DNA of 54,407 nt from Proteobacteria bacterium UBA7447 (GTDB taxonomy: Bacteria; Pseudomonadota; Gammaproteobacteria; Arenicellales; UBA868), in NCBI GenBank assembly GCA_002477475.1, contig DLPX01000047.1:3699-58105 (forward strand), written 5' to 3'. The notes under the pieces are model-generated. The model saw nothing but the letters and a program-made list of their open reading frames with translations. It had not been told where the DNA came from and ran no database searches. The translations under genes and the position numbers were made by a program. The first letter of the stretch is position 1. Each line of letters starts with the position of its first letter. Below, one piece after another: positions 52,048 to 54,407 of the stretch.

Positions 52048-53775
52048 ATGAGTTCCGTTCCCTACCGCGATCGCGCTGTCGGTACGCGTCATATGGTGTC
52101 TTCAGGGCATCACCTCGCCACCACGACGGCATTTCAGATACTGGAAGCTGGTGGCAATGCCATTGATGCTGGAGTGGCGGGGAGTCTGGTGCTGAGCGTC
52201 GTGCAAAGCGACTTCGTAGGTTTAGGGGGTGTGGCACCTATCATGATCAAGCCAGCGAACGGTGATCAAGTGGTGACGATCACCGGGCTGGGAAAATGGC
52301 CGAAACGTGCCTCTCTGGAGTTACTGAACCAGGAGCACCAGGGCGCCATTCCCGAGGGATTGCTGCGAACCGTCGTGCCGGCTGCGCCAGATGCCTGGCT
52401 GACTGCTTTGCGCCGTTGGGGCTCGATGTCATTTTCAGAAGTGAGTCAAGCGTCAATCCGGTTTGCGAAGGAAGGCTTTCCGGTTTCCGATTTTCTCAGC
52501 GCAATGCTGTCGAACTATGAAGATGACATTCGACGTTGGCCGGAGAACGACCGAATTTATTTTTCGCAGGGAAGGGCGCCAAGGCCCGGCGAGGTTTTAC
52601 GCCAGGAAGATCTGGGTCGGACGATTCAGTACATGGCTGATCAAGAAGACTCAGCCATCAATGTCGACCGGGAGGAGGGGTTGTTAGCGGCACGAGAAGC
52701 CTTTTATCGTGGAGATATCGCAGCCACGATGACTAAATACCACCGTGATAATGATGGATGGCTGCGAGAAGATGATTTGGCAGAGTTTGCGGTTGAAGTA
52801 CTACCGGCGGTGGTGTCCGCTTATAAGGATGTTGAGGTTTATACTTGCGGCCCCTGGAGTCAAGGGCCTGTTCTAGCGCAATCGCTACGACTGGTTGATG
52901 GGCTCGGTATTGACGGTTATCCCCATAATTCGCCGGACTATATTCACCTATTAACGGAGGCGCTCAAACTTAGTTTCAGCGACAGGCATCGCTATGTGGG
53001 CGACCCCAATTTCGTCGATGTGCCAATGGAGCAGCTTCTCTCAGAGGAATATCTTTGCGCCCGCAGAAAACTTATCGCGCTTGAGAGGGCAATTCCGGGT
53101 ATGCCGCCTCCAGGCACTATCGCAGGTTATGGGGCGCATTCCGTTCACGCAGACGATGCATCATCAGAAGAATTCAGAGACTCGACGCAGATTGACACCT
53201 CATATATCTGTGTCGTCGATGAAGTCGGCAATATTTTTTCGTCGACCCCTAGTGATGCCATGGCAAGCTCGCCGATTATTCCGGGATTAGGGTTCGCGCC
53301 ATCTTCAAGGGGGAGCCAGTCCTGGACAGATCCAACTGTTCCCTCGGTCATGGCTCCCGGCAAGAGGCCGAGGCTGACGCCGAATCCGGCGATCGCGGCT
53401 AAAGGGAATGGGCTGTGGCTGCCGTTTGGCTCCCCTGGGAATGATGTTCAGCCGCAAGCGATGCTTCAGTTCTTACTCAATACATTTGTTTTTGGTCATC
53501 GATTGCTTGAGGCGATAGAACAACCGCGGTTCGCGACTTTCAGTTTTCCTCGCTCATCGGAGCCGCACCCTTATTCACCCAACCTGCTGCAACTAGAAGG
53601 CCGTATCCCGGAGACGACCGGATCAGAGTTAACGAGGCGTGGTCACGACGTCGCGTTCTGGCCTGATTGGGAATGGCATGCCGGTGCCGTATGCGCCATT
53701 CTTTACGATTCGAAGGCGCAGGTGTTGGAAGGCGCGGCAGATCCGCGTCGATCCGGCTCCTCACTCGGTTGGTAG
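52048..53775 (+). CDS. Gamma-glutamyltransferase family protein
   Basis: A 575-residue Ntn-hydrolase of the gamma-glutamyltranspeptidase type. The start is the ATG at 52048; the frame extends 63 codons into the SDR gene without support. ILEAGGNAIDAGVAGSLVLSV is the N-terminal signature, and the probable processing nucleophile is Thr384 in DTSYICVVDEVGNIFSSTPSD. GSPGNDVQPQAMLQFLLN follows near the C-terminus. There is no clear signal peptide, so it may be cytoplasmic, unlike E. coli Ggt. Such cytoplasmic GGT-like proteins can act as amidases on gamma-glutamyl compounds. It ends the catabolic gene set. Confidence 0.92.
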   Translation: MSSVPYRDRAVGTRHMVSSGHHLATTTAFQILEAGGNAIDAGVAGSLVLSVVQSDFVGLGGVAPIMIKPANGDQVVTITGLGKWPKRASLELLNQEHQGAIPEGLLRTVVPAAPDAWLTALRRWGSMSFSEVSQASIRFAKEGFPVSDFLSAMLSNYEDDIRRWPENDRIYFSQGRAPRPGEVLRQEDLGRTIQYMADQEDSAINVDREEGLLAAREAFYRGDIAATMTKYHRDNDGWLREDDLAEFAVEVLPAVVSAYKDVEVYTCGPWSQGPVLAQSLRLVDGLGIDGYPHNSPDYIHLLTEALKLSFSDRHRYVGDPNFVDVPMEQLLSEEYLCARRKLIALERAIPGMPPPGTIAGYGAHSVHADDASSEEFRDSTQIDTSYICVVDEVGNIFSSTPSDAMASSPIIPGLGFAPSSRGSQSWTDPTVPSVMAPGKRPRLTPNPAIAAKGNGLWLPFGSPGNDVQPQAMLQFLLNTFVFGHRLLEAIEQPRFATFSFPRSSEPHPYSPNLLQLEGRIPETTGSELTRRGHDVAFWPDWEWHAGAVCAILYDSKAQVLEGAADPRRSGSSLGW

Positions 53776-53851
53776 GAGAGCGCTGCTCAGATCAGTGAGC
53801 GCGAATTTAGAACGCCGTCCCTGTGAGACGTAAGTCAAGTCTGCTCCAGAT

Positions 53852-53938
53852 TGGTACCGAGGGTCGGACTCGAACCGACACGGTGTTGCCACCACCAGAT
53901 TTTGAGTCTGGCGCGTCTACCAGTTTCGCCACCTCGGC
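53852..53938 (-). tRNA. tRNA-Leu (CAA)
   Basis: Read on the reverse strand, a class II tRNA with a 7-bp acceptor stem (GCCGAGG with CCTCGGT), D-loop GGTAGACGC, anticodon loop CTCAAAA, a long variable arm, and T-loop GTTCGAGTCC. The anticodon CAA decodes UUG as leucine. CCA is encoded at the 3' end (53852-53854). It is convergent with the GGT gene. Confidence 0.97.
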
Positions 53939-54163
53939 AACGTTGATTAAAAAGGGTTTTTCAGTTCATAGAAACCCTGATCTCAGGCGTTGCACCGTCC
54001 TTGCACTTCCGGAGAGCAAAAATCCGTCAAATTACCGCCGATTCTAGCACTGACACTGGGGACTGAAGCCAGGCCGGTTGGATACAATCTGTATCTACAA
54101 GCCTCAACCGAGCCTTTTGCGCCACGCCTACTGCCCCGTAGTTAGGTTGTAGACTTTAATAAT
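53939..54163. other. Intergenic region after tRNA-Leu
   Basis: About 225 bp with no gene I can support; it should carry the promoter of tRNA-Leu (leftward) and of the gene at 54164. Open frames on either strand here have no recognised motif. Confidence 0.5.
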
Positions 54164-54407
54164 ATGCTTAGCTGGTCAAACCCTCCCTCAGAAAACGTAA
54201 TTGGCTGGCTTTCCTGGGATGGTATGCCTGCCGTGGTAGTGCGTGATCCTGATAGTGGCGGCTTGACTGCCTGGTCTAGTGCCGAACCTGGTAAACGCTG
54301 GCGCACAGTAGACGTGAGAGACGTCGCATCGGAAGGCCGAGCACTCTCAGAGAGTGACTGGAAAGCGGCATTTGAGTGCTGGTTTCCCAACCTCTCGCTG
54401 TCTCCAA
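54164..54407 (+). CDS. Hypothetical protein, partial at window end
   Basis: An ATG at 54164 opens a frame of 81 codons that runs off the window. It begins MLSWSNPPSENVIGWLSWDG and continues WSSAEPGKRWRTVDVRDV, a compact mixed composition that looks like coding sequence. An antisense frame over the same DNA is low-complexity and less credible. I do not recognise the family. Confidence 0.55.
   Translation, partial: MLSWSNPPSENVIGWLSWDGMPAVVVRDPDSGGLTAWSSAEPGKRWRTVDVRDVASEGRALSESDWKAAFECWFPNLSLSP

Noticed and set aside
54142..54390. 82-codon minus-strand frame at the window end
   Set aside because: Serine/threonine-rich, no motif, and antisense to a more protein-like plus-strand frame starting at 54164.
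1..54407. CRISPR arrays, insertion sequences, prophage or toxin-antitoxin genes
   Set aside because: No regularly spaced repeats, transposase, integrase, phage structural or toxin-like gene was seen.

Overview
The window looks like the chromosome of a free-living, aerobic, probably marine proteobacterium. LipA style, yciB-bolA linkage, single-chain GcvP ends and a class I PHA synthase favour Gammaproteobacteria over Alphaproteobacteria; this is inference from gene content, not a phylogeny. Coding is dense, with many 4-bp ATGA/GTGA overlaps. I see no insertion sequence, prophage or CRISPR array, one tRNA, and no classical transcription regulator in 54 kb.

Layout. 1-5.3 kb: partial acyl-CoA synthetase, divergent class I PHA synthase, a glycerophosphodiesterase followed by a truncated ABC ATPase remnant, and a QueG-like Fe-S protein. 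5.4-13.7 kb: one-carbon block with glyA, heterotetrameric sarcosine oxidase (B, D, A, G) with a BKACE-family beta-keto acid cleavage gene inserted between A and G, and a class IV aminotransferase. 13.9-22.3 kb: BioY, a first aldehyde:ferredoxin oxidoreductase (AOR), two flavin oxidoreductases on the opposite strand, then a compact module of four-cluster ferredoxin, second AOR, MoaD/ThiS-like protein and LysE exporter. 22.4-27.6 kb: DMSP-lyase-like cupin, orphan double ABC ATPase, SufE, MFS transporter, HNH protein. 27.7-32.9 kb: modABC plus a nitrate-reductase-associated-like protein, divergent from soxCD (Mo sulfane/sulfite dehydrogenase and cytochrome c). 33.4-37.7 kb: aapJQMP amino-acid ABC transporter. 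37.9-41.5 kb: gcvT-gcvH-gcvP-lipA, in which gcvP has lost its middle, including the PLP site. 41.6-46.8 kb: asparaginase, a five-gene operon yciB-bolA plus an uncharacterised MotA/ExbB-like triad, panB, and a SnoaL-like protein. 46.8-53.8 kb: catabolic set of GMC oxidoreductase, VOC protein, PhzF protein, enolase-superfamily enzyme, SDR and gamma-glutamyltransferase-like protein. The end carries tRNA-Leu(CAA) and the start of an unknown gene.

Together the genes suggest growth on methylated and amino compounds: a carnitine/betaine-type entry (BKACE), sarcosine oxidation to glycine and methylene-THF, serine/glycine exchange by GlyA, and glycine cleavage. Molybdate/tungstate uptake could serve SoxC and the two AORs. 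Best candidates for undescribed biology are the MotA/ExbB-like triad, the BKACE inside the sarcosine oxidase operon, the AOR-ferredoxin-MoaD module, and the in-frame gutted GcvP (or an assembly collapse imitating it).
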